From Planctomycetota bacterium (lineage in GTDB: Bacteria; Planctomycetota; UBA11346), in assembly GCA_013816485.1 (NCBI GenBank), contig JACDEI010000050.1:1-36120 (forward strand): DNA of 36,120 nucleotides. Reading direction: 5' to 3'. The notes under the pieces were generated by a model, which saw only the letters and a list, made by a program, of their open reading frames with translations, was not told where the DNA came from and did not search any database. Positions 7,184 to 17,200 of this stretch are shown here, in pieces. Numbering within the stretch: the first letter of the stretch is position 1; every line of letters begins with the position of its first letter. The position numbers and the translations under genes were made by a program.

Positions 7184-8488
7184 ATGACTGTTCACTACCC
7201 CTGCTTTCCACGCTGTCTCGCTGCTCTTGGTCTGTTGCTGCTGTTGATGTCGACGGGGCGGGCCAGCGCTGCCGAACAGGTGCTGATCGTCGCATCGCAA
7301 GCCACCATCAACGAATCCGACAACACGCCCCTCACCTTCACTTTCATACGCATGACGTCGGTCGGCGATCTTGACGTCAACTTCACCATTTCCGGCACCG
7401 CGACCTTTGAAGAGGACTACACGGTGTCCGCTCCGGCCATTGATCCATCCCTGTCGAATACCATCACCATCCCGAATGGATCCAATTCCGCGACGATTAG
7501 CCTGACGATCGACAATGACAATCTCGCCGAGTTGTCGGAAACCATCACGGTGACGATCAACGGTGACGGCGCTGGTGGGACGATCTACACCGCACCGGTG
7601 AGCAGTAGCGACAGCATTGTCATCCTCGATGACGAACCGGTATTGGAGATTGTACTCAATGTCACGGCGGCCGAACCGGCCACCAATGGCTCATTCACCG
7701 TGAGTTACCCCCTGCCGGCGCGGACCTCGGCTGTGCCGTTCACCTTTGTCGCGAGCGGTACCGCGATCGCCGGTATCGATTATCAGGCGCTCGTCTCCAT
7801 CGACATCCCGGCCAATCAGAACTTCGTCAACATCCCGGTGACCATCATCAACGACAGCCTGGCTGACGATGGGAAGGTCCTGACCGTTTCATTGACCTCG
7901 TCTTCCACCTACCTGATCAAACCAGGTGCGGGCATCGCCAGCATGACCCTGGGCAACGACGACACTGGGGTGACGGACGTCAGTTCGGGCCCGAGCACTC
8001 CGAACGGCACCTACCTGCTGGGGTCCATCATCACTATCACGGTCACCTTCAGCGAAGCGGTAGCCGTCACCGGGTCTCCGACGCTGGACGTCGCTGCCGG
8101 ACCATCTCCCGCGTTGGCGCAGTACTTCGATGGCAACGGCACCACCACGCTGAGCTTCCGTTATACCGTCGGTCCTGAGGACAGCAGCGCCGACCTGGAT
8201 TATACCAACACCACCGCCTTGGCCTTGAATGGCGGCTCGATCGTGAGGGCAGGCACGACCAATCCCGCGGTTTTGATCCTGCCCACCCCAGGCCAGGCCG
8301 GATCGCTGAGCGCCAACCGCAATTTGGTGGTCGATGGCATCTTAAACGGACAGAAGCCCGTGCCGGGTACTGTGCAGAGTACGGACAGCCACACCTCCCA
8401 GTGTGGCTTCGGTCAAGGCATCTCCGCCCTGCTGCTCTTGTGCATGCTGGCGGGATTGACGCTCAGCGTCCGCCGGATCAAGCATTAA
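7184..8488 (+). CDS. Secreted Calx-beta domain protein with C-terminal sorting tail
   Basis: 434 residues. An N-terminal signal peptide (about 1-30, ending near GRASAAEQ) is followed by two Calx-beta-like domains. The first shows INESDNTPLTFTFIR and TFEEDYTVSA, with DNDNLAELSETITVTING, and the second SFTVSYPLPARTS, GTAIAGIDYQA and NDSLADDGKVLTVSL. A third Ig-like stretch (YLLGSIITITVTFSEAVAV) is of the type found in large adhesins. The C-terminus is CGFGQGISALLLL, a hydrophobic helix and VRRIKH, matching the Cys-Gly-x-Gly plus helix plus Arg layout of the neighbouring Ig-like gene. Calx-beta domains usually bind calcium; acidic DNDN and DDE clusters here fit that. The protein is likely anchored or processed at the cell surface. 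Start ATG 7184 is chosen for the signal peptide. No catalytic domain is visible. Confidence 0.8.
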   Translation: MTVHYPCFPRCLAALGLLLLLMSTGRASAAEQVLIVASQATINESDNTPLTFTFIRMTSVGDLDVNFTISGTATFEEDYTVSAPAIDPSLSNTITIPNGSNSATISLTIDNDNLAELSETITVTINGDGAGGTIYTAPVSSSDSIVILDDEPVLEIVLNVTAAEPATNGSFTVSYPLPARTSAVPFTFVASGTAIAGIDYQALVSIDIPANQNFVNIPVTIINDSLADDGKVLTVSLTSSSTYLIKPGAGIASMTLGNDDTGVTDVSSGPSTPNGTYLLGSIITITVTFSEAVAVTGSPTLDVAAGPSPALAQYFDGNGTTTLSFRYTVGPEDSSADLDYTNTTALALNGGSIVRAGTTNPAVLILPTPGQAGSLSANRNLVVDGILNGQKPVPGTVQSTDSHTSQCGFGQGISALLLLCMLAGLTLSVRRIKH

Positions 8489-8504
8489 TACGTGTGCATA
8501 GCAT

Positions 8505-9815
8505 ATGCGTCGCCCCCCTTCCTGGTTGTCCACCATCCTAGTAGCACTCGCCCTCGGCACCCCGTGGCTGACGGCGGCAGAAACGCTGACCCTGGATGCG
8601 GCGCTGAAGCGCGCACAGAGCGTCAATGAGAACGCCGCCATCGCGCGCGAACGCATGGTGCAGGCCGACGGTGCCAAACGCGAAGCCTACGCCGAACTGC
8701 TGCCGAACTTGTCGTTGAGCGCCAGCTACACGCCGTGGTCGAGCCAGGAGGATTCCTATTTCGATGGTGACTTGGCCTTGTCGCTGCGCCTGTTTGATCC
8801 GAGTTCCATCCCGCGCGTACGGCAGGCCAATCGCTTGGTCGAAGCCGAGCGACTTGATGCGGGGGAGATCCACCGGGCGTTGGCGTTCGACACCGCCAAC
8901 AGCTTTTACCTGACGCTCGCCGCGGATTCCTTGGAACAGGCCGCAATTCGACGTCTGGAAGTCGCGGAGGAAGCCCTGCGCCAAGCACGTCTGCGTGCCG
9001 ACGCTGGCTTGGTTGAGCGCAGCACGGTGACCCGTAGTCAGTTGGAATCCGCTACTGCACGGACCGAACTGATCCGCACCCGCAGCGGAACGCTGAAAGC
9101 TCGTTACGCGTTGTTCTATCTCTTGGGTGCGGAACCAAGTCAGTTGCAAGCCGACAATACCTGGCCCGCCTTGCAGGCGCCGTCGGAGAGCACGGACAAA
9201 CCCGCGCCATTCGCTGATATGCTGGCCGAAGCCGGCCGCCTGCGCGGTGATCTGTTGGCAACCCAGGAGCGTGCGACCGCCGCGCGCTTCGCTGCCGAGG
9301 AACCGCTCACTGACACCCTGCCGAAGTTCTTCCTGCGCGCCGAAGGCAGCTACACCGACAATGCGACGCGCACTTTCCGTGGTGACACCACCGATTGGCG
9401 CGCGTCGCTGGTGGCGAGTTGGGATCTCTACGATGGCGGCGCACGGTATGGCCGACGCGAACGGCTGGCGTCGGTCGCGCGCGAACAGGCGTTGATCGTG
9501 GAAGCAGCACGGCGGCGGCTCGGTCTGGAGTTGTCGAACAGCCTGTCGGACTTCGCCACCGCCAGCGCGGCGGTGGAGCAGGCGCAGGTGCGCGTGACCG
9601 TCGCACGGCAGAACGCCGAAGAGATCCGCATCCGTTTCCAACAGGGCCTATCGACCGCCCTGGAACAAGCCGACGCCAACGTCGCCGAATACGAAGCACA
9701 GGTCGAACTGGCGCGCAGCCGCTTCAACCAGCAGCAGGCACAACTCACCCTTGATCAGGTAGTGGGTCGTTGGCCTGCCGGCCAGGCACCGGTGCCGCCA
9801 GAAAGCACACCATGA
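8505..9815 (+). CDS. TolC-family outer-membrane efflux protein
   Basis: 436 residues with a signal peptide (MRRPPSWLSTILVALALGTPWLTAAE) and the two-fold repeated coiled-coil layout of TolC/OEP proteins. The first repeat contains LTLDAALKRAQSVNENAAIARERM and LLPNLSLSASYTPWS. The second contains LPKFFLRAEGSYTDNATR, WRASLVASWDLYDGGARYGRR and the long helix AVEQAQVRVTVARQNAEEI. The second-repeat YDGGARYGRRERL stretch is diagnostic of the family. Its stop overlaps the start of the membrane-fusion gene by ATGA (9812-9815), so the two are translationally coupled. It should provide the outer-membrane exit duct for the RND pump encoded two genes on. Substrates cannot be read from the sequence. Confidence 0.92.
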   Translation: MRRPPSWLSTILVALALGTPWLTAAETLTLDAALKRAQSVNENAAIARERMVQADGAKREAYAELLPNLSLSASYTPWSSQEDSYFDGDLALSLRLFDPSSIPRVRQANRLVEAERLDAGEIHRALAFDTANSFYLTLAADSLEQAAIRRLEVAEEALRQARLRADAGLVERSTVTRSQLESATARTELIRTRSGTLKARYALFYLLGAEPSQLQADNTWPALQAPSESTDKPAPFADMLAEAGRLRGDLLATQERATAARFAAEEPLTDTLPKFFLRAEGSYTDNATRTFRGDTTDWRASLVASWDLYDGGARYGRRERLASVAREQALIVEAARRRLGLELSNSLSDFATASAAVEQAQVRVTVARQNAEEIRIRFQQGLSTALEQADANVAEYEAQVELARSRFNQQQAQLTLDQVVGRWPAGQAPVPPESTP

Positions 9816-11008
9816 GCGTCGCTCTGCCTCGCCTCGGGGACTCTTCCCACCCATTGTCGCTATCCGCGTTGGTCAGCGCCATGCTGCTCGGCCTGCTGTT
9901 GAGCAGTTGCGGGGGCAACGCCACCAGCGGCACCGACAGCAAACGCCCGCGCCTGCGTTTTCCGGTCGAAGTCCAACCGGTGACCACCGGTGTGGTCACC
10001 TACGTGGTCAATGCCGTCGGTTCGGTCGAAGCCTTTGAAACCGTGCGCATCACCGCCCGGGTCGCTGGCCGGGTGAGTGCGGTGTCATTCCAGGAAGGTG
10101 AACAGACCACCACCGAGCGCGTGCTGGTCGAGATCGAACCGGAACGTTTCCGTCTGGCGCTCAACGCGGCCAAGGCCCAACTGGCCAAATCAGAAGCCAT
10201 GCTGATCGATGCCAACGGCTCACTCGCGCGCCGTGAATCGGTCAATCGTGAGAACCCCGGCCTGGTTCGCGAAGAGGATCTGCAAGCCGCACGCGCACGC
10301 GTCGCCACCACCATCGCCGAACGTGATCTTGCGCACTCGGCTCTCCAGGTCGCCGAACTCGATCTGGCCGATGCGTTGGTACGTTCGCCAGTCGCTGGTG
10401 TCCTGCAGACGCGACCGATCCAGACCGGTCAGTACGTCCTACCTGGCACCGAATTGGCGACCCTGCTGCGACGTGATCCGTTGCTGGTGCGTTGCCGCAT
10501 TCCGCAGATGGATGCCACCCGCATCGCCACCGGCCATCGCCTGCGTTTCCGCGTCGACGATACCGGTGCTGAATACGGCGCGGTGATCACCCACCTTGGC
10601 GCGGGCGCTGATCCGACCACCCGGCTGGTCGATCTGACCGCACACGTCGACGATCCACAGCAGGCCAAACTCATCCCTGGATCATTCGCGCGCGTGACCA
10701 TCGCGGTGCAATCGCAGGAGTCCGTGGTGGTGCCTGCGGCAGCCATCCGTCCGAGCGAACGTGGTTTTCTCGCTTACGTCGTGCGCGGGAGCGAAGACGA
10801 CGAACGCGCAGAAGAACGCGTGTTGGCGCTCGGCCTGCGCACCGCCGATGGCCAGGTTGAGATCCGCAAAGGCCTGACTGCCGGCGAGCGCTTGATCGTC
10901 CTTGGCGCGGAGGGCCTGAGCAATGATGCCCGCATCACCGTTCAGCGCCTGCCAGTTCCCGGGACCACCCCCAAGGCTCAGACCGCGAAAACACCCGCTG
11001 CGCCATGA
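9812..11008 (+). CDS. RND efflux membrane-fusion protein (periplasmic adaptor lipoprotein)
   Basis: 398 residues, AcrA/MexA (HlyD) family. The N-terminus is a lipoprotein signal: hydrophobic AMLLGLLL then LSSC with the acylated Cys at residue 33 and GGN after it. The start is ATG 9812, coupled by ATGA to the tolC-like stop. Next come the barrel-sandwich (lipoyl) half TVRITARVAGRVSAVSFQEGEQ, the alpha-hairpin (ALNAAKAQLAKSEAM through DLAHSALQVAELDLADA), the second lipoyl half VRSPVAGVLQTRPIQTGQYVLPG, a beta-barrel, and the membrane-proximal domain with VVVPAAAIRPSERG and GLRTADGQVEIRKGL. It bridges the inner-membrane pump and the TolC-like duct. It overlaps the pump gene by ATGA at 11005-11008. 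Confidence 0.93.
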   Translation: MSVALPRLGDSSHPLSLSALVSAMLLGLLLSSCGGNATSGTDSKRPRLRFPVEVQPVTTGVVTYVVNAVGSVEAFETVRITARVAGRVSAVSFQEGEQTTTERVLVEIEPERFRLALNAAKAQLAKSEAMLIDANGSLARRESVNRENPGLVREEDLQAARARVATTIAERDLAHSALQVAELDLADALVRSPVAGVLQTRPIQTGQYVLPGTELATLLRRDPLLVRCRIPQMDATRIATGHRLRFRVDDTGAEYGAVITHLGAGADPTTRLVDLTAHVDDPQQAKLIPGSFARVTIAVQSQESVVVPAAAIRPSERGFLAYVVRGSEDDERAEERVLALGLRTADGQVEIRKGLTAGERLIVLGAEGLSNDARITVQRLPVPGTTPKAQTAKTPAAP

Positions 11009-14000
11009 ACATCACCGAGGCCTGCATCCGCAATCCGGTGATGGCCTGGATGCTCATGGCCGTGGTGGTGCTGTTTGGTGCCGTCGCGTGGAGCCGTATC
11101 GGCGTCAGCCAATTTCCCGATGTCGACAAGCCAACCATCAGCATCTCGGTGACGTGGGAAGGTGCCGCGCCTAATGTGATCGAACAGGATGTGGTCGTCG
11201 AGTTGGAGACCGAACTCAGCCAAGTCGAATCGCTGGTAAGCATGCGCAGTTCGTCGCGCCAGGGCAGCGCCAGCATCGAGCTGCAATTCCCCATGACGCG
11301 CAGCATCGACGCGGCCATGCAGGATGTCCAAGCGGTGATCGCACGTGAAATGCGCAGCCTGCCACCGGGCATCGATCCCCCGTCGGTCAGCAAGTCGAAC
11401 ACCGACGACTCGCCGATCATGTGGCTGAGCCTGTCGGGGGCGTTCGCGCCGAAACTGTTGAGCGACACCGCGCGTTACCGCATCCGTGACCAGTTGCAGA
11501 GCGTCCCAGGCGTCAGCGAGGTGTTCCTCAGCGGCTCGCGTGAGCGCAATGTGCGGGTGTGGATCGACGGCGAACGGCTGTCCGCGCGTGGACTGACCAT
11601 CGATCAGGTGATCGACTCCCTCAATCGTCAGCATGTCGAACTGCCGGCCGGCCAGCTCGAAGTCGCCGGACGTGAACTGAACGTGCGCGTGATGGGCGAG
11701 GCCATGGACCTGACCGCCCTGCGCGCACTGGTGGTGGCGACCCAGGGCGGCACACCTGTGCGTCTCAGCGAAGTGGCGCTGATTGAGGACGGCTTCGCTG
11801 ACCTCACCAGCCTGGTGCGCGTCAATGGCATCCCCTCACACGGATTGGGCATCCGCAAGCAGCACGGCGCCAATGCGGTCAAGGTGGCCAAAGGCATTTA
11901 TGCGGCGGCCGAACGCATCCAGCCGACCCTGGATGAGGGTATGGTGCTCCAGGTGACCTTCGACAGCACGCGTTTCATCGAGGAATCGATGAACGAATTA
12001 CAGTTCGAGATCGTCGTCGCGGTGTTCCTCACCGCCATCTTGTGCTGGCTGTTCCTCGGCAGCTTCTCCTCGACGCTCAATGTTGTCCTCGCCATCCCCA
12101 TGTCGCTGCTCGGCACCATCGGCGTGCTCTACTTCTTAGGCATGACGCTCAACACCTTCACCTTGCTCGGCCTTGGCCTGGCGGTTGGTCTGGTGGTCGA
12201 CGATGCGATCATGGTGCTGGAGAATATCACCCGGCACCGCGAGGAGGGCAGCAGCCGCATCGAAGCCGCGCGCATCGGCACGCGTGAGATTACCTTTGCG
12301 GCATTGGCGTCGACGCTGGCGGTGGTCGCGATCTTCTCGCCGGTATTGTTCATGGACGACATGATCGGGCGCTTTTTCTTCCAGTTCGGCGTGGCGCTCT
12401 GCGTGGCGATCCTCTTTTCGTACGTCGAAGCGATCACGCTGACGCCGGCGCGCTGCGCGCAATTCCTCGACATCTCGCCGCGCCGCAGCCTGATTGGCCG
12501 CGCGGCCGACGGGATGTTCACCTGGCTGGCAACAACCTACGGCAAGGTCCTGCCCATCGCTGTGCGTCATCCCGTCTCCACCATCGTGGTGACCGCCGGT
12601 GCCTTGACCCTGGCGTTGCTGGTGCTGCTGCGCATGCCGGTCGAACTGGTTCCATCGCAGGATCAGAGCCGCCTGATGGTGCGCGTGCAGACCGCCGTCG
12701 GTACCGACGTGCTGGAGACCGACCGCCTGATGCGGCGGGTCGAGGACTTCATCCACGCCCAGCCGGAGATGAAGGTCTCCTACACCTTCGTCGGCAGCCG
12801 TCGCAATGATGCCGGCAATGAAGCGGGCATGTACCTGACGCTCGTGCCGCGCGGCCAACGCTCGGTGTCTCAGAGCGAATTTCAGCAACGCCTGAGCCGC
12901 GAGCTGCGCTCCTACCCTGGTATGCGCATCCAGGTCGTCGACATGAGCCAGCAGATCCTCACCGCCGAACGTGGCGGCGGATCGCCGGTGGTGTTCACCG
13001 TCCGTGGTCCCGACTGGGATACGCTGGTGCAGGTGAGCAACGAGCTGATGACGCGCATGGCCGAGAGCGGCGTCATGATCGAGCCCAACACCGACGTGCG
13101 CGTCGGCATGCCAGAGCTGCGCATCTTCCCCGATCGCGAACGTTGCGCCGACTTGGGTGTGCCGATAGAGCAGGTCGCCAACGCCATCCAGGTGTCGCTC
13201 GGCGGCGTACGCGCCGGCAAGTTCAGCGACGACGGCCGACGCATGGACATCCGCGTGCGCCTGTTGGCCGATCAACGCACCCGACCGGAGGATCTCGACC
13301 ACATCCTGCTGCGTACACGCGCTGGTGACATGATCCCCCTCACCTCGTTGGTGCGTTTCGAGGAGCGTCCAGCGATGCAGAGCATCGCCCGCGCCGACCG
13401 CGAACGCGCGGTGCGCCTGTGGTCGAACCTTGCTCCCGGCAAAGCCCAGGGCGAAGCCCTGGCGTGGGTGCGTGCGCAGCAATCTACGCTGCCCGAGGGT
13501 TACCGCATCGTCTTGGACGGCGCGAGCGCCAACCTGATGGATTCACTGTGGACGCTGATCGTGGCGTTCGTCTTCGGCCTGATCGTGTCGTACATGGTGC
13601 TTGCCAGTCAGTTCAAATCGCTGCTCCATCCGCTGACGGTGTTGTCGGTGCTGCCACCGTCGATCTCCGGCGCGGCGCTGGCGCTGTGGGCCACCGGCAT
13701 GTCGATCAACGCCTTCAGCGTCATCGGCATCATGCTGCTGATGGGCATCGCTAAAAAGAACTCGATCATCCTGGTCGACTACACCAACCAATTGCGTGAA
13801 CGTGGCGACGCGCCGGATGCGGCGACGGCCGTGCTCAAGGCCGGGCCGATTCGTCTGCGACCGATCCTGATGACCTCTGGTGCGACCGCGATCGCTGCCG
13901 TTCCCCTCGCCCTGGCACTGGGACCGGGCGGCGAACTGCGCATGCCGATGGCCATCGCGGTGATCGGTGGCGTGATCGCCTCGACGTTGCTGAGCCTAGT

Positions 14001-14112
14001 GGTGGTGCCGGCGGTGTACGTGCTGATGGACCGCTTCCTGGCTTGGCTCAGGCCCGGGTCGCGCCAGGTGACGGGAACCAGCGATCCGGTGATGGAACAC
14101 CCTCCGGGCTGA
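11005..14112 (+). CDS. RND-family efflux pump (AcrB/HAE1-like)
   Basis: 1035 residues, the full length of a hydrophobe/amphiphile RND transporter. TM1 is at MAWMLMAVVVLFGAVAWSRI, followed by the porter start VSQFPDVDKPTISISVTWEGA. TM2-TM6 lie around residues 330-470 and contain GLAVGLVVDDAIMVLENI, with the proton-relay pair Asp399-Asp400. The second half has TM8-TM12 with GIAKKNSIILVDYTNQL, where Lys918 matches AcrB Lys940. The proton relay is therefore intact. It exchanges protons for substrate export in the inner membrane, using the adaptor and duct encoded just upstream. No tetR- or marR-type regulator sits next to the operon. Drug, bile-salt or lipid substrates cannot be separated by reading. 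Confidence 0.94.
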   Translation: MNITEACIRNPVMAWMLMAVVVLFGAVAWSRIGVSQFPDVDKPTISISVTWEGAAPNVIEQDVVVELETELSQVESLVSMRSSSRQGSASIELQFPMTRSIDAAMQDVQAVIAREMRSLPPGIDPPSVSKSNTDDSPIMWLSLSGAFAPKLLSDTARYRIRDQLQSVPGVSEVFLSGSRERNVRVWIDGERLSARGLTIDQVIDSLNRQHVELPAGQLEVAGRELNVRVMGEAMDLTALRALVVATQGGTPVRLSEVALIEDGFADLTSLVRVNGIPSHGLGIRKQHGANAVKVAKGIYAAAERIQPTLDEGMVLQVTFDSTRFIEESMNELQFEIVVAVFLTAILCWLFLGSFSSTLNVVLAIPMSLLGTIGVLYFLGMTLNTFTLLGLGLAVGLVVDDAIMVLENITRHREEGSSRIEAARIGTREITFAALASTLAVVAIFSPVLFMDDMIGRFFFQFGVALCVAILFSYVEAITLTPARCAQFLDISPRRSLIGRAADGMFTWLATTYGKVLPIAVRHPVSTIVVTAGALTLALLVLLRMPVELVPSQDQSRLMVRVQTAVGTDVLETDRLMRRVEDFIHAQPEMKVSYTFVGSRRNDAGNEAGMYLTLVPRGQRSVSQSEFQQRLSRELRSYPGMRIQVVDMSQQILTAERGGGSPVVFTVRGPDWDTLVQVSNELMTRMAESGVMIEPNTDVRVGMPELRIFPDRERCADLGVPIEQVANAIQVSLGGVRAGKFSDDGRRMDIRVRLLADQRTRPEDLDHILLRTRAGDMIPLTSLVRFEERPAMQSIARADRERAVRLWSNLAPGKAQGEALAWVRAQQSTLPEGYRIVLDGASANLMDSLWTLIVAFVFGLIVSYMVLASQFKSLLHPLTVLSVLPPSISGAALALWATGMSINAFSVIGIMLLMGIAKKNSIILVDYTNQLRERGDAPDAATAVLKAGPIRLRPILMTSGATAIAAVPLALALGPGGELRMPMAIAVIGGVIASTLLSLVVVPAVYVLMDRFLAWLRPGSRQVTGTSDPVMEHPPG

Positions 14113-14227
14113 GCCGCGGTTAGCGCAGGACTGCGGCGTTAGGGTGCCCCATGTGCCTGATCCTCCCTCGTCATCCCCCAGTGACGGATTTGTATTCGGG
14201 CTGGGGCAGGCCACACTGCGCGCCTGC

Positions 14228-17200
14228 ATGCCAAAACGTCCCCGGACGCCGTCCCCGAAACGCTCTACCAGCAGGCCCGCCAGGTCCGCGGTCGCAGCGC
14301 GAGTGAAACCGGACAGCAAGGACTTCCCGATCATTGGCCTCGGCGCATCCGCTGGGGGACTGGAGGCCTTGTCCCAGTTCCTGAAGCGGTTCCCCGCGCA
14401 TAGCGGAACCGCGATCGTGGTCGTCCAGCACCTCGACCCCGAACATCCCAGCCTGCTGGTCGAACTCCTGCAACGAGCCACAGTGCTGCCGGTTTGTGAG
14501 ATCCACGACGGGATGGAGGTCGTGCCGGATCACGTCTACATCATCCCACCGGATCGCGACCTGATGCTCAGGCAGGGACTGCTGCATACCGCCGTGCCGC
14601 AGCAACCGCGTGGTCAGCGCTTGCCGATCGATCGGTTCTTCGCCTCCTTGGCCGAAGACCGGCAACACCATGCCATCGGTGTTGTGCTCTCGGGAACAGG
14701 TGCCGACGGCACGTTGGGATTGCTCGCGATCAAGGAACACGACGGGATTTGTGCGGTGCAGGATCCGGCCACCGCCAGTGCCGACCAGATGCCACGCAGC
14801 GCCATCGATGCCGGCCTGGGCGAGGTGGTGGCACCTCCCGACCAGCTCCCAGAGCGGATCCTGACCTTGTTGCAGCGCCCGGCGCGGCGGAAACATCTCG
14901 ATCTCGCCATCAGCGATCATCATGAGCTCAAGCTCAGCCGCATTCTGCAGATCATGCAGGGCCAGACCGGCAACGATTTTTCACTCTACAAGAAGACCAC
15001 GCTCTACCGCCGCATCGAACGACGGATGGGGCTGCGCCGCATCGAAGCCTTCGCCGACTACGTCGAGTTCATGGCCAACGACCCCGGTGAATGCGCGTTA
15101 CTGCTCAAGGAACTGCTGATCGGCGTGACGCGTTTCTTCCGTGATCCCGACGTCTGGGAGCACTTACTCAGCAGCATCATCCCAGCCCTGCTCAGCGCGC
15201 GGCCATCTGGTGGCGTGTTACGCGCCTGGACGTCCGGCTGTGCCACGGGCGAGGAGGCCTACTCGCTAGCGATGATCTTCCGTGAAGTGGTGGAACGGCT
15301 CCATCCAACGAGTCCGTTCACCTTGCAGATCTTCGCCACCGATCTCAACCAGTCCGCGATCGACCAGGCCCGGCGCGGTTTGTATCCCGCCAGCATCGCG
15401 ACGGCGATGACACCGGAACGTCTGGGGCGGTTCTTCACGGAGGAATCACGCGGCTACCGCGTGAACAAGGTCATCCGCGAGATGGTGATCTTCGCACCAC
15501 ATAATCTGCTGGCTGATCCCCCCTTCACCAAACTCGACCTGCTGGTCTGTCGTAATCTGATGATCTACCTGGCGCCCGATGTCCATGAGACGTTGTTGTC
15601 GCGCTTCCATTTCAGCCTCAACCCTGGCGGCATCCTGCTGCTCGGCAGTTCCGAATCGGTCGGCACCGCGACCAATCTGTTCGCGCCGGTGCTTGGTGGT
15701 GGTCAGATTTACCGGCGGCTTGACGCGCCATTGCATCCAGGCCAGATCGGTGTCGCGCTCAGCGCTAACCCGCTCACCCCGCTGGTTTCGCTCAACCGGA
15801 GTTCCCATCCCATGACAGCCAAGGTCATCGCCAATCTGCAGCGCATGGCGGATCAATTGCTGCTCCAACGTTACCACCCGGCGGCGGTGCTGGTCACCAC
15901 CACGGGCGACATCGTCCATATCAGCGGAAAGACCGGCAAATATCTGGAACCCGCATCGGGCAAGGCCAACTGGAATGTCCTGGTCATGGCGCGCGAGGGA
16001 CTCAGTGCGGCGATGAGCGAAGCCTTCCACGACGCGGTGCGCCAACAGGCCACCGTCACCCTGAGCGCGGTGCAGACCGGCGACGACGGAGAACCCCATA
16101 CCGTCGACATCACCGTCCGGCCATTGAACGAACCGGCGGCGATGCAGGGCATGGTCATGGTGGTGTTCGCCGATGTCAGCGCCCCGATCGCCCGACCGGC
16201 ACTCGATCAGGCCGACCGCAGCGAACGCCAGAGTGCACGCCTGAAGACCCTGGAGCAGGCGTTGCAAACCGCGCGCGAAGAGTTGCAGACCAACCGTGAG
16301 GAGATGCAGACCTCGCGCGAGGAACTGACCTCGACCAATGAGGAGCTGCAATCCACCAATGAGGAGCTGACCACCTCGGCGGAAGAGTTGCGCACGATGA
16401 ACGAGGAGCTGGTGCGTGCCCGCTCAGCAGCCGAGAGCGGGCTGGCGCGCTACACCGATCTTTTCGAGTCTGCTCCGGTGGGTTATTTCACCCTCGACCG
16501 CAATGGCGTGATCGTGCAGGCCAATCTCGCCGGCACGACCTTGCTGGGGCTCACCCATGAGCGACCGGCGAGCGGCCGTCTGGCGATGTTCGTGGTCGAA
16601 GCCGACCGCCAGAATTTCACCGTCTGCATCGAGCGGGCCTTCACCAGCCGTGAGGCGCAGACCTGCGAAGTCTCATTGTGGCGCGAGACCGCAGCGCCAC
16701 GGCGCGTCCAGATATCCTTCTTGGGTGTCGACGATGGACGCATCTGCCGGGTGGTGGTGGTCGATGTCAGCGAGATCCGTTCCGCGCAGGCGGCGTTGAA
16801 TGAAAGCGAAGACCGTTTCCGCAATCTCGCCGATCATGCGGCAGTCCTGATCTGGCTGACCGGGCCGGACGGTCTCTGGACCCACGTCAATCAGGCTTGG
16901 CTGGAATTCACCGGACGCACACGTGAGCAGGCGCTTGTTCAGGGCTGGGCGGATCTCATCCATCCCGATGATCTCGCAACCTGCGCGGCCACCTACAGCG
17001 CTTCGTTCGCGGCCCGACGGCCATTCCGTCAGGAGTTCCGTCTGCGACGGCACGATGGTGAATACCGCTGGATCCTCGACTCGGGGACTCCGCGTTTCGA
17101 TCCAGATGACAATTACCTTGGCCATATCGGATCCGGCATCGACATCACCGAGCGCAAATCCGTCGACTTGGAAAAAGAGCACGAGCGCACCGTCCTGGAG

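Noticed and set aside
12136..13482. 448-codon minus-strand open frame
   Set aside because: It is His/Gln/Ala-rich and lies inside the RND pump gene, which matches its family along the full length.
14144..14227. GTG start of the CheB-CheR protein at 14144 or 14153
   Set aside because: The added residues show no family similarity, and ATG 14228 precedes the basic linker and CheB domain.
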